Source: Pseudoclavibacter sp. Marseille-Q3772
Lineage (GTDB): Bacteria; Actinomycetota; Actinomycetes; Actinomycetales; Microbacteriaceae
Reading direction: 5' to 3'
Length of the DNA: 64,000 nucleotides
Assembly (NCBI RefSeq): GCF_916618895.1
Contig: NZ_OU745391.1
Span: 1,798,001-1,862,000, forward strand
Numbering within the stretch: position 1 is the first letter of the stretch; every line of letters begins with the position of its first letter. The position numbers and the translations under genes were made by a program. A model generated the notes under the pieces. The model was not told where the DNA came from. It made no database searches and was given only the letters and a program-made list of their open reading frames with translations. Below, piece by piece: positions 20,701 through 31,611 of the stretch.

Positions 20701-23700
20701 CTACTCGGAGCGGCGTGCGCGCCGGCCAGCGACGAGTGCGAGACCCGCAGTCAGCAACGTGGTGGCGAACGCGGCCATGGCAATCAACGACTGGGCATTT
20801 GCACCGGTCTGAGCCAGTCCGTCATTGTTACCGCCGTTCGACGAACCGCCGTCCTGGCCGTGACCAGGAGCCGCAGGGTCGGAGCCGTCCGGCGCCGGTG
20901 CGGTCGGAGTGTTGTCCTCTCCAGGAGTCGGAGCCGGGGTGGGTTCCTCTGTCGGTCCCGGTTCCTCAGTCGGAGTCGGCTCGTCCGTCGGTTCCGGGGT
21001 TGGTTCCTCGGTCGGGGTTGGCTCGTCCGTCGGGGCCGGTTCCGGGGTTGGCTCGTCGGTTGGCGTCGGTTCCTCGGTCGGTCCCGGCTCCTCGGTCGGA
21101 GTGGGTTCCTCGGTCGGTCCAGGCTCCTCAGTCGGAGTCGGGTCCTCGGTCGGCGTCGGCTCTTCAGTCGGAGTCGGAGCCGGGGTTGGTTCCTCGGTCG
21201 GAGTCGGAGCCGGGGTTGGCTCGTCGGTTGGCGTCGGTCCCGGGGTTGGCTCGTCCGTCGGTGCCGGGGTTGGTTCCTGGGTTGGCGTCGGTTCCGGGGT
21301 TGGTTCCTCGGTCGGGGTAGGAGCCGGCGTCTGGCAAGTGCACTTGCTACCGACGCGGATCTTACGCGGCTGCGGATCCTTAACAACCTTCTCCGAAGTC
21401 TCAGGATCGCCTACCGGCTTACCATCCTCAAGCTTCCAGGTCTTAGTGATCTCCTTCTCACCGAAGGAACCAGCCTGATCCTCAACAACCTTGCCAACCT
21501 CGAGGTTCGGGTCGTACTCGATAATCGTGTCGAACGGCGTGCTCTCCGTGTGCTTATCCGTCAGCTCAGTCTGGTGACCCTTGGCAGGACCAACCTCGAT
21601 GATCTGCTTCACCGGATCGCTGACCTTCTCAGAGGTCTCATCCTTGCTGATCTCACCGTTTTCGGCGTTCACCGTAACGGTGTGCTTCACCTCACCCGGC
21701 TTGCCTTCCTGGACAACCTTGGTCTCCCCAGGCTGCAAGTCAGGGTTAACACGCACCTCGACCTCGAACGGGGTGTTCTCAGTCCACTCAACGGTGGTGG
21801 ATGCAGGGTTGCCCTTAGTACCGACCTTCACGATCTTCTTGACCGGCTCGGTCACCCGCTCGGTCTCGGTCTTCGTGTCCGTGACCTCCGAGTTCACGAT
21901 GGTCTGGGTCGTGGTCACCTTGTCCTTACCCAGCTTGCCTTCCTGAACAGTCTCCTCTGTACCGGCTTCCAGGTTCTCGTCGAAGATGATCTCAGTCTCG
22001 AACGGCACGTCCTTCTCGTACGAGGTGGTGTGAGTGCCTTCAGTCTTGGTGCCCACACGGATGATCTGCTTGGTCGGTTCCTTGGTGCGCTCAGTGGTCA
22101 CGGTCGGGTCGCCCGAAGGTTTACCGTCGACGAGCTTCTGGGTTGAGGTCTCAACCTCGGTTCCGAGCTCACCCTTTTGGTCGACGACCTTTTCGCCGGC
22201 CGGCAGGGTGTCATCAAAGACAACCTCGGTCTCGAACGGAATCGGCTTCTCGGTCTTCGTCACCAACTCGCTTGGAGCCAGGCCCGGACCATACTCCACG
22301 ATGCGCTTGACGGGTTCCTTGGTGGTCTCTTCCTCGACTACCTCGGCCTGGTCACCCTTCGCGGTGAACTTGGCGGTGAACTTCTTCTCGCCGTTCTCGC
22401 CTTCCTGAACAACCCGGGTTTCACCAGGCTTCAGGTCCGGGTTCTCGCGGACCTCGGTCGGGTACGGGATCGGAACCGTCCAGGTCACGTCCTTAGCACT
22501 CTCAGCAGGCTTCGTGCCGACGAGCACGACCTCGTTGACGGGTTCCTTGGTGCGTTCCCAGGTGCCGTCCTTCTTCTGTCTCTCCGTGCCCGGCTCACCT
22601 GTGGTTTCAGTCCGGTATTCACCGGCAGGGATGGAGGCGTCGTACTTGTACTCGACCTTGAACGGAACTTCGCGCGTCGGTACGTCGACGACGTTCACTA
22701 CCGCCTTAACCGTGTCGGCGGATCCGTCTTCATAGGTCACGGTTACTGGGATTTCGACCTGCGTACCCGGCTTGGCGTCTGCCGGTGCGGTCGCGCTGAT
22801 CTGGCCGTTGTCGTCGATGGTGACGGTCCAACCAGCAGGAAGCTTGCCCAGCTTGTAGGGGTTCTCCTTCGCAACGTTGACGTTGTCCGGCTTCTCGATC
22901 GTTACGGGCAGTTTCGCGGTCTCACCCGGGTATACCGTCTCTTCAGGGTAGGTCGGATCCGCCTCCCAGTTGTTGGACAGCTTTACCACGGTGGTGACGG
23001 GCACCTCGGGACGCTCGCCATTTGGCGTTTCAACCGTCACAGTAACGGTCTTCTTGTCACCAGGCTTGGCGTCTGCCGGCGGGGTAGAGGTAACGACGCC
23101 GGTGGCCGGGTCGACCTTGTACTTCCATCCGTCAACATCCTGCTCAGTGATCGGCGAGCCGTCTTCGTTCTTGCCGAACGAGAACTTCGAGCCCTTCGGA
23201 GCGTCGGTAACGTTGTGGTTCACCGCCTGGTTCGGGCCGGTGGCCTCTATTGAGTAGACGGGAGCAACATCGCCCTTGAGCACGACCACGGTACCCTTCA
23301 CCTGCTGCGGCTTGCCAGCGTTGTCGTAGTAGGCGAGAACCGGCACATTCAGGATGTAGCCCTCAGGCGCAGTCTTCGGGATCGTCGTGGTGATCTCACC
23401 GGTAGTTTCGTCGATCTTGACTTTCCACGTACCACTGTCATCGGTGACCATCATCTCGGTCTTACCGTCCTCGAAGGTGTACCGCTTCGGCGCCTCGTCA
23501 GTTGTGTTACCGCTCAGACCGCGCTCGGGGATCGTGGGTTTCAGGCTCACGCTCGCGTTGGGCTTGTTGGTCACCGTGTCGTAGTCGGGGATCTTGATGT
23601 CCACGATGGCCTGGAACTGGACCTCGATCTCATCGGTCGTCTGGTCCGGGTAGGTGGCCTTCACCTTCGGGGTGATGACAGTTCCTGGCGCGACCGTGTC

Positions 23701-25425
23701 GTCAGCCTTCGCCGTGACCTTGCCGGTGTTATCGACGGTTACGGTCCAGCCGTCGGGTACGGTGGCGGGCTCAATCTCGTACTTCGCCGGATTGACCGCC
23801 TTGTGTCCCTTCAAGATGGGCTTGAGGCCAACCTGGGCGGTGATGTCCTCGTTGAACTTGCCTTTCGAAAGGCCCGGGCGCACCAGGTCGGTGACCTGCG
23901 TGTTGTTCGGGTCAACGACGACGAGTAGCTCGAGTACGTCAGTGGATCCGTTCGAGTACTCCACTGTGATTCTCGGGCGGGCGAAAGTGCCGGGGCGTGG
24001 GTTTTCCGGAGCGGTGACGGTGACGTTGTAGTCATCGTCCATTTCTACGGTCCAGCCCTCGTAGACGTACTTCTCGTCAAGTTCGACCTTGGCCTCGAAA
24101 CCGCCCTCGCCCTTCTTCTTGGCAAGGTCCTTGATCAGGTCCGGGGTCTGAGTGAAGACAACCTTTTGCGGCTCGGTCGCAAGCGGACCGGTGGCGCTGT
24201 CGACGCCGGAGATGATCGTGGCTTCCGTCTTGTCATACTGCGGGCTGTGGTACTCGGTGTCATCCAGGGAGAACGACTTCGAGTCGATGACGTTTGGCTT
24301 GTTGTAACGGTCAAGCGCATTGGAGCTTTCAGACACAAAGCCGAAACCACCGTTTTCGTGCTCGACTGCAGCTCTGAGTTGATCCACAGTACGTGGCAGT
24401 GCGAGCACCGAGAAACTTACACTCTTGTCGGTCGCCAGGTCGGTACCACGGTAGTTTGGCCATTTGAAGTAAATGTCACCGTTTTCATCGACACGAAGTC
24501 GCTGTTCCCCACCAGAGGCCCGCGTGTTCGAGGTACCAATAAACTTATGCTCACCGTCGTAGGCCTCAACGACCATGCGATCGAGCGAATCGCCTTCCTC
24601 ACCGTTCCAAAGTTCGGGGATATTGATGTGGCCGACCTTGGTTTCTTCACCTTCGACGATCACATGCGTTTCGAAGTCCTCCCACGACACCGTGATAGGA
24701 GCGCACTGGATGTTTTCGTTTGGCCACGGGTTCACGTAGGCCTGAAACTGAGTACTGCTTCCCTCGGTAGCCCGAAGGCTCTGGGTCGTAACGTCCTTGG
24801 TGTATTCACTCTTCCAGGCGTAGCGCACCGGGTTATTTTTATCGGCTTCTGCATACTGCTTGACCTCAGCGTCGGTCATGTTGGCGAAGAGATTCAAATT
24901 CCTCAGACTACGACTCGCATCAATTTTGATGCTTTCGTCGGCTTTGTGAGTAACCGAAAGAGGCGGGTTGACAGGGAAAGTCGTACCGACACCCATCGAG
25001 GGAACCGTTCCAGCATTCAACAAGGAGCCAAGGTTTCCCGAGTTACTAAAGCTCCAGTCCGCGAATGTGCGGTCCTGCGAGTTATCAAATGCGAGGCTCA
25101 CGCCCCACGTAGTTTTGGATGGGCTGGCGGCGCTCGGTTCCAGGTTTTGCCAACTAAAACCCGCCTGGGATCCACTAGCATCACCACTCGAAACAAGGCA
25201 CGTGCCTGCCGGCAAGTCCGAGGCCTTCTGCGCATCCCGCTCAACCGCGCCTGTGCCGTCGGCACCGCGCAGACCGCCGGTGAATTCTGCGGCAGCAGCC
25301 GGCTCAGAGGTTAGGAAGGTTGGTGCACCGATAAATGTGCCTGCTGCTACGGCGAGTGCCGATAGTGCGGCCAGGGGAGCGCGCAAGAAACGCTTCCGCG
25401 ACGCCGATGTATTGGAGGAATCCAT
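20701..25425 (-). CDS. large LAQTG-anchored surface protein with Rib-like and G5 repeats
   Basis: A 1574-residue wall protein. The signal peptide ([19 protein letters not shown]) is cleaved near PAAAA (about residue 46). An N-terminal region of about 350 residues is unassigned. Five Rib/alpha-like modules follow, each with GWTVTID or a similar stretch and [14 protein letters not shown] turns. Next come six G5-like modules (for example [19 protein letters not shown] and KQIIRVGTK), of the kind that bind N-acetylglucosamine-containing polymers. A Pro-Thr-Glu-Asp linker leads to LAQTGA, a membrane helix and RRARRSE. ATG 25425 follows AAGGA. A role in adhesion or biofilm is inferred from domain content. 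Confidence 0.88.
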   Translation of the reverse strand: MDSSNTSASRKRFLRAPLAALSALAVAAGTFIGAPTFLTSEPAAAAEFTGGLRGADGTGAVERDAQKASDLPAGTCLVSSGDASGSQAGFSWQNLEPSAASPSKTTWGVSLAFDNSQDRTFADWSFSNSGNLGSLLNAGTVPSMGVGTTFPVNPPLSVTHKADESIKIDASRSLRNLNLFANMTDAEVKQYAEADKNNPVRYAWKSEYTKDVTTQSLRATEGSSTQFQAYVNPWPNENIQCAPITVSWEDFETHVIVEGEETKVGHINIPELWNGEEGDSLDRMVVEAYDGEHKFIGTSNTRASGGEQRLRVDENGDIYFKWPNYRGTDLATDKSVSFSVLALPRTVDQLRAAVEHENGGFGFVSESSNALDRYNKPNVIDSKSFSLDDTEYHSPQYDKTEATIISGVDSATGPLATEPQKVVFTQTPDLIKDLAKKKGEGGFEAKVELDEKYVYEGWTVEMDDDYNVTVTAPENPRPGTFARPRITVEYSNGSTDVLELLVVVDPNNTQVTDLVRPGLSKGKFNEDITAQVGLKPILKGHKAVNPAKYEIEPATVPDGWTVTVDNTGKVTAKADDTVAPGTVITPKVKATYPDQTTDEIEVQFQAIVDIKIPDYDTVTNKPNASVSLKPTIPERGLSGNTTDEAPKRYTFEDGKTEMMVTDDSGTWKVKIDETTGEITTTIPKTAPEGYILNVPVLAYYDNAGKPQQVKGTVVVLKGDVAPVYSIEATGPNQAVNHNVTDAPKGSKFSFGKNEDGSPITEQDVDGWKYKVDPATGVVTSTPPADAKPGDKKTVTVTVETPNGERPEVPVTTVVKLSNNWEADPTYPEETVYPGETAKLPVTIEKPDNVNVAKENPYKLGKLPAGWTVTIDDNGQISATAPADAKPGTQVEIPVTVTYEDGSADTVKAVVNVVDVPTREVPFKVEYKYDASIPAGEYRTETTGEPGTERQKKDGTWERTKEPVNEVVLVGTKPAESAKDVTWTVPIPYPTEVRENPDLKPGETRVVQEGENGEKKFTAKFTAKGDQAEVVEEETTKEPVKRIVEYGPGLAPSELVTKTEKPIPFETEVVFDDTLPAGEKVVDQKGELGTEVETSTQKLVDGKPSGDPTVTTERTKEPTKQIIRVGTKTEGTHTTSYEKDVPFETEIIFDENLEAGTEETVQEGKLGKDKVTTTQTIVNSEVTDTKTETERVTEPVKKIVKVGTKGNPASTTVEWTENTPFEVEVRVNPDLQPGETKVVQEGKPGEVKHTVTVNAENGEISKDETSEKVSDPVKQIIEVGPAKGHQTELTDKHTESTPFDTIIEYDPNLEVGKVVEDQAGSFGEKEITKTWKLEDGKPVGDPETSEKVVKDPQPRKIRVGSKCTCQTPAPTPTEEPTPEPTPTQEPTPAPTDEPTPGPTPTDEPTPAPTPTEEPTPAPTPTEEPTPTEDPTPTEEPGPTEEPTPTEEPGPTEEPTPTDEPTPEPAPTDEPTPTEEPTPEPTDEPTPTEEPGPTEEPTPAPTPGEDNTPTAPAPDGSDPAAPGHGQDGGSSNGGNNDGLAQTGANAQSLIAMAAFATTLLTAGLALVAGRRARRSE

Positions 25426-25773
25426 CACCCTGAGTCCTTAACTGCATAGTTCGCGCGGCACTCACGGGAGACCTCAGTACTACCCCGCGGGCGCGATCTT
25501 TAAACACACACTTACTGATTGATGAGTCTTATTCTTGCATTTACCCTGCGCCGTCTCTACCCCCCCCATCTGCGGCTGCTTGCCCGTGATGTCGGCATCA
25601 GAACTGTCACCAATTTGGCGGTTTTTCGGCCGGAATGACGGTTTATGGCCGATTTTGGTGACAGTTCTGACAGGGGCACAAGAAAGGGGGAGCCGCGAAG
25701 CGGTTGCACTCGTGCAGCCAGGTAAGAGCGCCACAAACCAGCCAGCAGCACACAAGCCAACTAGACTGGTGGC
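25426..25773. other. divergent intergenic region with palindromic element G
   Basis: 348 bp between the surface-protein gene and guaB3, which diverge. It holds the promoter of the surface gene (not resolved), a run of eight C at 25560-25567, and element G. No small gene was seen. Confidence 0.6.
25597..25671 (-). repeat. palindromic element G (family 2, inverted)
   Basis: Left arm ATCAGAACTGTCACC and right arm GGTGACAGTTCTGAC match in 14 of 15 inverted positions. The reverse complement of its core aligns with the GTCATTYYGGGCCG region of E and F, so it is in the opposite orientation. 75 bp. Confidence 0.88.
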
Positions 25774-26895
25774 GTGAGTGAACTAGAGATTGGCCGCGCA
25801 AAGCGAGCACGTCAGGTGTACGCCCTCGAAGACGTAGCGATCATCCCGTCGCGACGCACCCGCGACCCCGAAGACGTATCGACCGCATGGAAGATCGACG
25901 CCTTCACCTTCGACGTGCCTTTCCTCGCCGCTCCGATGGACTCGGTCACCAGCCCCGCAACCGCAATCGCCATGGGAAAACTCGGGGGCCTGGGCGTCCT
26001 CGACCTCGAGGGTCTTTGGACCCGCTTTGAGAACCCCGCACCACTACTCGAAGAAATCGCGCAGCTTGATGCGGCCAATGCCACTGCTCGCATCCAGCAG
26101 ATCTACCAAGAGCCCATCAAGGGTGAGCTGATCAAAGCGCGCCTGCAAGAAATCCGCGAAGCCGGCGTTGTTGTCGCTGGCGCCCTCTCGCCGCAGCGCA
26201 CGCAAGAGCACTACGCAGACGTACTCGCTGCGGGCGCCGATATCTTCGTGATTCGCGGCGCCACCGTCTCGGCCGAACACGTCTCCCAGAACCGCGAGCC
26301 GCTCAACCTCAAGAAGTTCATCTACGAACTCGACACCCCCGTAATCGTCGGCGGCGCAGCAAGCTATTCCTCCGCCCTGCACCTGATGCGCACTGGAGCC
26401 GCCGGTGTGCTGGTGGGCTTCGGCGGCGGCGCCTCATCGACCACGCGCCGCGTACTCGGCATCCAGGCCCCCATGGCAACCGCTATCGCCGATGTTGCTG
26501 AAGCGCGCCGCGACTACATGGACGAATCCGGCGGTCGCTACGTGCACGTCATCGCCGACGGTGGGTTTGGCAATTCGGGTGCGATGGTTCGCGCCTTCGC
26601 GTGTGGGGCGGATGCGGTCATGCTCGGGGCAGCGCTCGCTCGCGCCAATGAGGCCCCAGGGCTGGGCTACCACTGGGGAGCTGAAGCGCGCCACACCCAC
26701 CTACCGCGCGGCAACCGCGTGGAAGTCGGCCAGATCGGCTCGCTCGAGGCGATCCTGTGCGGGCCCGCATCCCAAGCTAATGGCGCACAGAACCTCGTGG
26801 GTGCCCTGCGATTCGCGATGGCCACGACCGGGTACACCGACCTCAAGGCCTTCCAGCGCGCCGACGTCTCCGTTACGAACAGCGCCGGAAACTAG
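25774..26895 (+). CDS. guaB3: GuaB3-family IMP dehydrogenase-related protein
   Basis: A 373-residue TIM-barrel protein of the IMPDH/GMPR superfamily without CBS domains. It begins with the family N-terminus MSELEIGRAKRARQVYALED. NAD/nucleotide-binding stretches FLAAPMDSVTS, VIADGGFGNSGAMVRAFACG and GADAVMLG are present. The loop corresponding to the IMPDH catalytic loop reads GGGASSTTRR, so Ser222 occupies the nucleophile position. GuaB3 is common in Actinobacteria beside true GuaB; a reductase-like activity has been described for a cyanobacterial relative as far as I recall. The start is GTG 25774, with no strong ribosome binding site. Confidence 0.9.
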   Translation: MSELEIGRAKRARQVYALEDVAIIPSRRTRDPEDVSTAWKIDAFTFDVPFLAAPMDSVTSPATAIAMGKLGGLGVLDLEGLWTRFENPAPLLEEIAQLDAANATARIQQIYQEPIKGELIKARLQEIREAGVVVAGALSPQRTQEHYADVLAAGADIFVIRGATVSAEHVSQNREPLNLKKFIYELDTPVIVGGAASYSSALHLMRTGAAGVLVGFGGGASSTTRRVLGIQAPMATAIADVAEARRDYMDESGGRYVHVIADGGFGNSGAMVRAFACGADAVMLGAALARANEAPGLGYHWGAEARHTHLPRGNRVEVGQIGSLEAILCGPASQANGAQNLVGALRFAMATTGYTDLKAFQRADVSVTNSAGN

Positions 26896-26904
26896 CGCCA
26901 ACCC

Positions 26905-27795
26905 TTGCTCAAAACCGCGCTCAAACCGAAATGGATCGCGACCCTGCTGATCGCCATCGCCGTGGTCGCGGGGTTTGTGATGCTCGGGCGCTGGCAGCTC
27001 GAATCGGCGTTTAGCTCCGCCACGACCGCAGCCGACGAATCCGCCTACCGCACCCGGGTGCCGCTGGCCAAGCTCGCAACCCCGGGCAACGGGCTGGTGG
27101 AGGAGTCGGCCGCGCGTCCCGCATCCGTCACCGGCAGTCTCGTACCCGGCGACTACCAAATCGTCGCCGGCCGCACCCAAGACGGACACAGCGGCGTCTG
27201 GGTTGTCGGTCACCTCGCGGTGCAGGATGACGGCGAACGTAGCTACACGGATGCGCCGGGCGTGCCGATTGCGATCGGCTGGGCAGCAGACGACGCGGCC
27301 GCGCAGCAGGCGATCGAAAAACTGGATACGCTACCGGTCACATCCATGGAGCTGGAAGTCAAGGTCGAGGCGGGGCAGTCACCCGAATCCGCGCGCCACG
27401 AAGACGACCCGCAGCGCGTACTGTCAATGGCCCCGGGTCAGCTCATTAACCAGTGGCATACGCACGCGAGCTCGTACTACTCAACGTGGCTATTGCTCGA
27501 AGGTGGGATGACGCTACCGGCCGGTCTCGACACCATCCACACGGTCGCAATCGACACCTCCACGCAGATTGACCTGCTCAATATCTTCTATGCCATCGAG
27601 TGGATGGTGTTCGCGGTCATGGCGATCTACCTCTGGTTCCGCATGGTGCGCGACGACTACCTCGCCGACCAGCACGCCCGCTCAGACGACGTTATTGCCG
27701 CGCAGGTGCGCCGCGAACTGCTCCTCGAGCTCGCGCGCGACCGCGCCGCGGCCAGTCCCTCAGTAACCGACCCCAGCAATCAGGAGCATCAGTGA
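26905..27795 (+). CDS. SURF1-family cytochrome oxidase biogenesis protein
   Basis: A 296-residue membrane protein. A helix near the N-terminus (WIATLLIAIAVVAGFVMLGRWQLE) carries the SURF1 signature GRWQ. A large extracytoplasmic domain (DYQIVAGRTQDGHSGVWVVG; PIAIGWA) and a C-terminal helix (NIFYAIEWMVFAVMAIYLWF) complete the fold. SURF1 proteins assist assembly of haem-copper oxidases. The start is TTG 26905, nine bases after guaB3, with which it probably shares a transcript. Its stop overlaps the next start as GTGA. Confidence 0.85.
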   Translation: MLKTALKPKWIATLLIAIAVVAGFVMLGRWQLESAFSSATTAADESAYRTRVPLAKLATPGNGLVEESAARPASVTGSLVPGDYQIVAGRTQDGHSGVWVVGHLAVQDDGERSYTDAPGVPIAIGWAADDAAAQQAIEKLDTLPVTSMELEVKVEAGQSPESARHEDDPQRVLSMAPGQLINQWHTHASSYYSTWLLLEGGMTLPAGLDTIHTVAIDTSTQIDLLNIFYAIEWMVFAVMAIYLWFRMVRDDYLADQHARSDDVIAAQVRRELLLELARDRAAASPSVTDPSNQEHQ

Positions 27796-28322
27796 GCATC
27801 CCCACCCCCGATGAGTTTCCGGCGATCCGCGCGCGGCTGCGCTTCTACCAGGTGACCGCGTGGATCACCGGTGTGCTGCTATTGCTGCTCGTGGCCGAGA
27901 TGGTGCTGAAGTACGCGTTCAACCTCGAAGTTGAGCTCGGCGGCCCGTTCGGGTTTATCGCCACGCTGCCACCGGAACAGGTCACTGCCATCAACCTGTC
28001 AAAGTGGATCCTCATCATCCACGGTTGGTTTTACGTCGTCTACCTGCTGGCTTGCTATCTCGTGTGGCAGAAGATGCGCTGGGAGATCGGCTGGCTACTC
28101 GCGATGGCGGGCGGCGGTGTGGTGCCGTTCCTATCGTTCATTACCGAATACCTGATGACGCGCCGCGCCAGCCGACAGCTCGACGAATACCGCCAACACT
28201 GGGTCGAGCGTGAACGCGAAGACGCACAACTCGCCGATGTTGAGGCGGGCCTGAGTGAGCGAGAGCGCGCCGAGCTGGATGCGCGAGTGGCGGAAGAGGT
28301 CGCGCGGCGGCAGGACCAATAG
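27792..28322 (+). CDS. DUF3817-family membrane protein
   Basis: A 176-residue protein with three or four membrane helices (FYQVTAWITGVLLLLLVAEM; WILIIHGWFYVVYLLACYLV; WLLAMAGGGVVPFLSFITEY), the H-G-W and F-Y-x-V-Y-L spacing of DUF3817, and a charged, probably coiled C-terminal tail (QHWVEREREDAQLADVEAGL). The GTG start overlaps the SURF1 stop by four bases and has AGGAG five bases before it, so the two are coupled. Function unknown; it usually lies beside respiratory or guanine genes in Actinobacteria, as here. Confidence 0.8.
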   Translation: MSIPTPDEFPAIRARLRFYQVTAWITGVLLLLLVAEMVLKYAFNLEVELGGPFGFIATLPPEQVTAINLSKWILIIHGWFYVVYLLACYLVWQKMRWEIGWLLAMAGGGVVPFLSFITEYLMTRRASRQLDEYRQHWVEREREDAQLADVEAGLSERERAELDARVAEEVARRQDQ

Positions 28323-28346
28323 CCGGATGCGAACCCGTAGACTGGC

Positions 28347-29939
28347 ATGGTGACGACTTCAACCGACGCCAGGCCAGTTCTCGTAGTCGATTTCGGAGCG
28401 CAATACGCGCAGCTGATCGCACGCCGCGTGCGCGAGGCAAACGTGTACTCCGAGATCGTGCCGCACACCATCACCGCAGCCGAGGTTCGCGACAAGCAGC
28501 CGCTGGCGATCGTGCTCTCCGGGGGTCCGGCGAGCGTGTACGCCGAAGACGCGGCGAAGTTCGACGCCGAGATTTTCGAGCTCGGAATCCCAACGTTCGG
28601 TATCTGCTACGGCTTCCAGACGATGGCGGTTGCCCTCGGTGGCGAGGTCGCCCGCACCGGCAGGCGCGAGTACGGATCGACCGACACCCAGCTCACCGAG
28701 GCGGCCTCCACATCCTGCCTGTTCGCCGGGCAGCCCGCCGAGCAGGTCGTGTGGATGAGCCACGGTGACTCGGTAGCGAGCGCCCCAGAGGGCTTCGAGG
28801 TACTCGCCAGCACGGCAGACACCCCGGTCGCAGCCTTCGGTGACGACACCCGCAAACTCTATGGCGTGCAGTGGCACCCGGAGGTGCTGCACTCCGCACA
28901 CGGCCAGCAGGTGCTCGAGGCGTTCTTGCACCAGACTGCAGGGATCCCGAACGATTGGAAACCGTCGTCGATCATCGACGAGCAGGTGGCCCGCATCCGC
29001 GAACAGATCGGCGATAACGAGGTCATCTGCGCCCTTTCTGGTGGCGTGGACTCGGCCGTTGCCGCAGCGCTCGTGCAGCGCGCGGTCGGTGACAAACTCA
29101 CTTGTGTGTTCGTTGACCACGGGCTGCTGCGCAAGAACGAGCGCAAGCAGGTTGAAGAAGACTTCGTGAAGGCGACCGGCGTTCGGCTGGTCACGGTGGA
29201 TGCGGCAGAGCAGTTCCTGGGGGAGCTTGCTGGAGTTACCGACCCCGAGGCGAAACGTAAGATCATCGGCCGCGAGTTCATCCGCGTGTTTGAGCAGACC
29301 GCGGCAGAGCTGGTGGCGCAATCGCGCAATGACGGCGAACCCGGCGAGATTAAGTTCCTCGTACAGGGAACCCTCTACCCGGACGTTGTGGAATCCGGTG
29401 GCGGAACCGGCACCGCGAACATCAAATCGCATCACAACGTCGGTGGCCTGCCGGAGGACATGACCTTTGAGCTGGTCGAACCGCTGCGTGCGCTGTTTAA
29501 GGATGAGGTACGCGCAGTCGGTCGCGAGCTCGGCGTGCCGGAAGTGATCGTTGCTCGTCAACCGTTCCCCGGTCCGGGTCTCGGTATCCGCATTATCGGC
29601 GAAGTAACGCACGAGCGCCTCGAACTGCTGCGCGAGGCCGACGCGATTGTGCGTGAGGAACTCACCGCAGCGGGGCTGGATGAAGAGATCTGGCAGTGCC
29701 CGGTCGTACTGCTGGCCGATGTGCGCTCAGTGGGTGTGCAGGGTGACGGTCGCACCTACGGGCACCCGATCGTTATTCGTCCGGTGTCGAGCGAGGATGC
29801 GATGACCGCGGACTGGACTCGCCTGCCGTATGACGTAATTGCTCGGGTTTCGAACCGCATTACGAACGAAGTCGATGGTGTGAACCGCGTGGTCATGGAC
29901 GTTACTTCCAAGCCACCGGGAACGATCGAATGGGAATAA
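28347..29939 (+). CDS. guaA: GMP synthase (glutamine-hydrolysing)
   Basis: A 530-residue enzyme that amidates XMP to GMP with glutamine and ATP. The N-terminal class I amidotransferase domain has the VLSGGP oxyanion strand, the nucleophile in FGICYGFQ and the HPE of WHPEVLHS. The ATP-pyrophosphatase domain carries the P-loop [11 protein letters not shown], and the C-terminal dimerisation domain ends [20 protein letters not shown] and KPPGTIEWE, the diagnostic terminus. Start ATG 28347 lies 24 bases after the DUF3817 stop. Confidence 0.98.
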   Translation: MVTTSTDARPVLVVDFGAQYAQLIARRVREANVYSEIVPHTITAAEVRDKQPLAIVLSGGPASVYAEDAAKFDAEIFELGIPTFGICYGFQTMAVALGGEVARTGRREYGSTDTQLTEAASTSCLFAGQPAEQVVWMSHGDSVASAPEGFEVLASTADTPVAAFGDDTRKLYGVQWHPEVLHSAHGQQVLEAFLHQTAGIPNDWKPSSIIDEQVARIREQIGDNEVICALSGGVDSAVAAALVQRAVGDKLTCVFVDHGLLRKNERKQVEEDFVKATGVRLVTVDAAEQFLGELAGVTDPEAKRKIIGREFIRVFEQTAAELVAQSRNDGEPGEIKFLVQGTLYPDVVESGGGTGTANIKSHHNVGGLPEDMTFELVEPLRALFKDEVRAVGRELGVPEVIVARQPFPGPGLGIRIIGEVTHERLELLREADAIVREELTAAGLDEEIWQCPVVLLADVRSVGVQGDGRTYGHPIVIRPVSSEDAMTADWTRLPYDVIARVSNRITNEVDGVNRVVMDVTSKPPGTIEWE

Positions 29940-29948
29940 CCCGCTTCA

Positions 29949-29976
29949 TGTCCGCAGTCTTGGGTGGCTGCGGGCA
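29949..29976 (+). terminator. possible guaA terminator
   Basis: TGTCCGCAG and CTGCGGGCA form a nine-pair stem (one G-U) around a ten-base loop, 10 bp after the guaA stop. No T-run follows, so it is a weak candidate. Confidence 0.4.
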
Positions 29977-30009
29977 CGGTTCATGTATCGGCGCGGTAGT
30001 GTAAACCGC

Positions 30010-30426
30010 ATGGACGCAACCGCCACGACGAAAGACCGCACCGATACTCGCCCGGACTCGAGGGGGAGTGGCGCACTCGGCTCGTGGCTGCTGGTCGACC
30101 TCATCCTTGTAGGCCTGTTCGCTCTCATCGGGCGTGCCGCGCACCGCGAATCCCTCGACTTCGCTGGCTGGTTCGCGACCGCATCCCCATTTCTGGTGGC
30201 GCTCGCGGTTGGCTGGGCGATTGCGCTGCTACTCGGGGTGGATACGAAGCGCGTCTCGTTCGCCGATCACACCATCATCGCAATGACGATCGCCCTCGGA
30301 CTGGGGCTGCGGGTACTCAGCGGCGAAACCGCTGAGGTGCCGTTCGTGCTGGTTGCGACCGTGGTGTTGCTGGTGTTCCTGCTGGTGCCGCGCCTGGTGG
30401 TGCGCACCGTCGCGCGGCGGCGATAG
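30010..30426 (+). CDS. DUF3054-family membrane protein
   Basis: A 138-residue protein with four hydrophobic helices: LGSWLLVDLILVGLFALIGR, GWFATASPFLVALAVGWAIA, IIAMTIALGLGLRVLSG and VPFVLVATVVLLVFLLVPRL. The D-x-x-x-V-x-x-F-A-x-x-G-R pattern in helix 1 fits DUF3054, whose function is unknown. ATG 30010 was chosen; a TAGTGT just seven bases upstream suggests a leaderless message, and no ribosome binding site is visible. Confidence 0.75.
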   Translation: MDATATTKDRTDTRPDSRGSGALGSWLLVDLILVGLFALIGRAAHRESLDFAGWFATASPFLVALAVGWAIALLLGVDTKRVSFADHTIIAMTIALGLGLRVLSGETAEVPFVLVATVVLLVFLLVPRLVVRTVARRR

Positions 30427-30556
30427 CCTCCGTCACCTGGCCGCCTGGGCTTCCTTCCGGCGAAGTATTTCATGCGCTGTCGGCGGACAACTCGGGTGAT
30501 TTCTTAACAATCATCCCTAGACTGTCTGTAACGCAAACCGTCAGCAGGAGAGGTTT

Positions 30557-31522
30557 ATGTCGAACTCGGCACTTAAGCGCAACCCGTACTTTAACGGGCA
30601 GATTCAGGATGCACCGCGCCAGGCAGCGCCGGCAGGTCAGGGGCAGCAGTATGGCCAGCAGTACGGTCAACAGCCCGGTTACGGCCAGCAGCCAATGCAC
30701 GAGGCCCCGCAGTATGGTCAGGGATACCAGCAGCCCGGCTACCCACAGGGCTACCAGCAGGTGCAGGCACCCGGTCCCGAGCAACTGAATCACCAGTTCA
30801 ACATGCCCTCGCCATCGGCGGACAGCATGGACCGGATGACCGTTGAGGACTCGATCGCGAAGTCGGCGACACTGTTCGCTGTCGTGCTCGCCGCGGCCGC
30901 GGGTACCTGGATGGTTGCGCTGGCAAACCCGCAGTTGGGTCTTGGTCTGGCAGTAATCGGTTCGCTCGTTGCGCTGGTGCTGTCGTTTGTGCTGGCCTTC
31001 AAGAAGGAACCGAGCGTTCCGCTCATCATGATCTTCGGTGTCGCCGAGGGTCTGCTGGTCGGTGGATTCTCTGCCGCACTGGAATCGATGTACTCGGGAA
31101 TCGTGCTCCAGGCAGTACTTGCGACGCTGATCGTCATCGGTACCACGCTGCTGCTGTTTACCTCGGGTAAGGTGCGCACGACCCCGAAGGTGACGAAGTT
31201 CTTCATGGTTGCTGGGCTCGCCTACCTGGTGTTCTCGCTTGTGAACTTCGGCCTGAGCATGTTCGGTGTCATTGATTCGCCATTCGGCCTGCGTACCAGC
31301 GTTGAGATCTTCGGCATTCCGCTGGGCGTAATCCTCGGTATCTTCGCGGTCGTGATGGGCGCATACATGCTCGTTGGCGACTTCGAGTTCATCGAGCAGG
31401 GCGCCCGCGCCGGAGCTCCCCGACGCTTCGGTTGGATCGCCGCCTACTCGGTGATTTCGACCATCGTCTTCATCTACATCGAACTGCTGCGCCTGATCGC
31501 AATCCTGCGCGGCAACGACTAA
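30557..31522 (+). CDS. Bax inhibitor-1/YccA-family membrane protein
   Basis: A 321-residue protein. The first ~85 residues are low-complexity, with QYGQQ and GYQQ-type repeats (Gln, Tyr, Gly, Pro). About seven membrane helices follow, for example LFAVVLAAAAGTWMVALA and GIPLGVILGIFAVVMGAYML. FGVAEGLLVGGFSA and DFEFIEQGA match the actinobacterial BI-1-like family, members of which are thought to be ion channels or membrane-stress proteins. AGGAGAGG precedes the ATG. A UUCG-loop terminator follows, so it is monocistronic. Confidence 0.88.
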   Translation: MSNSALKRNPYFNGQIQDAPRQAAPAGQGQQYGQQYGQQPGYGQQPMHEAPQYGQGYQQPGYPQGYQQVQAPGPEQLNHQFNMPSPSADSMDRMTVEDSIAKSATLFAVVLAAAAGTWMVALANPQLGLGLAVIGSLVALVLSFVLAFKKEPSVPLIMIFGVAEGLLVGGFSAALESMYSGIVLQAVLATLIVIGTTLLLFTSGKVRTTPKVTKFFMVAGLAYLVFSLVNFGLSMFGVIDSPFGLRTSVEIFGIPLGVILGIFAVVMGAYMLVGDFEFIEQGARAGAPRRFGWIAAYSVISTIVFIYIELLRLIAILRGND

Positions 31523-31540
31523 TCCTGTGCACTGACACGG

Positions 31541-31558
31541 GCCCCGCTTCGGCGGGGC
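31541..31558 (+). terminator. hairpin with TTCG tetraloop
   Basis: GCCCCGC-TTCG-GCGGGGC, 18 bp after the stop of the Bax-inhibitor-like gene. The stem is perfect and ends CTCGTGGTGTTT. Confidence 0.88.
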
Positions 31559-31611
31559 TCGTGGTGTTTCCGACAACAGTCCAGACAGGTACCTCGAGGT
31601 TTTGACGGGCG

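Noticed and set aside
20784..22146. Long frames on both strands in the linker of the large surface protein
   Set aside because: Same cause: repetitive Pro-Thr-Glu codons. No start signal or domain.
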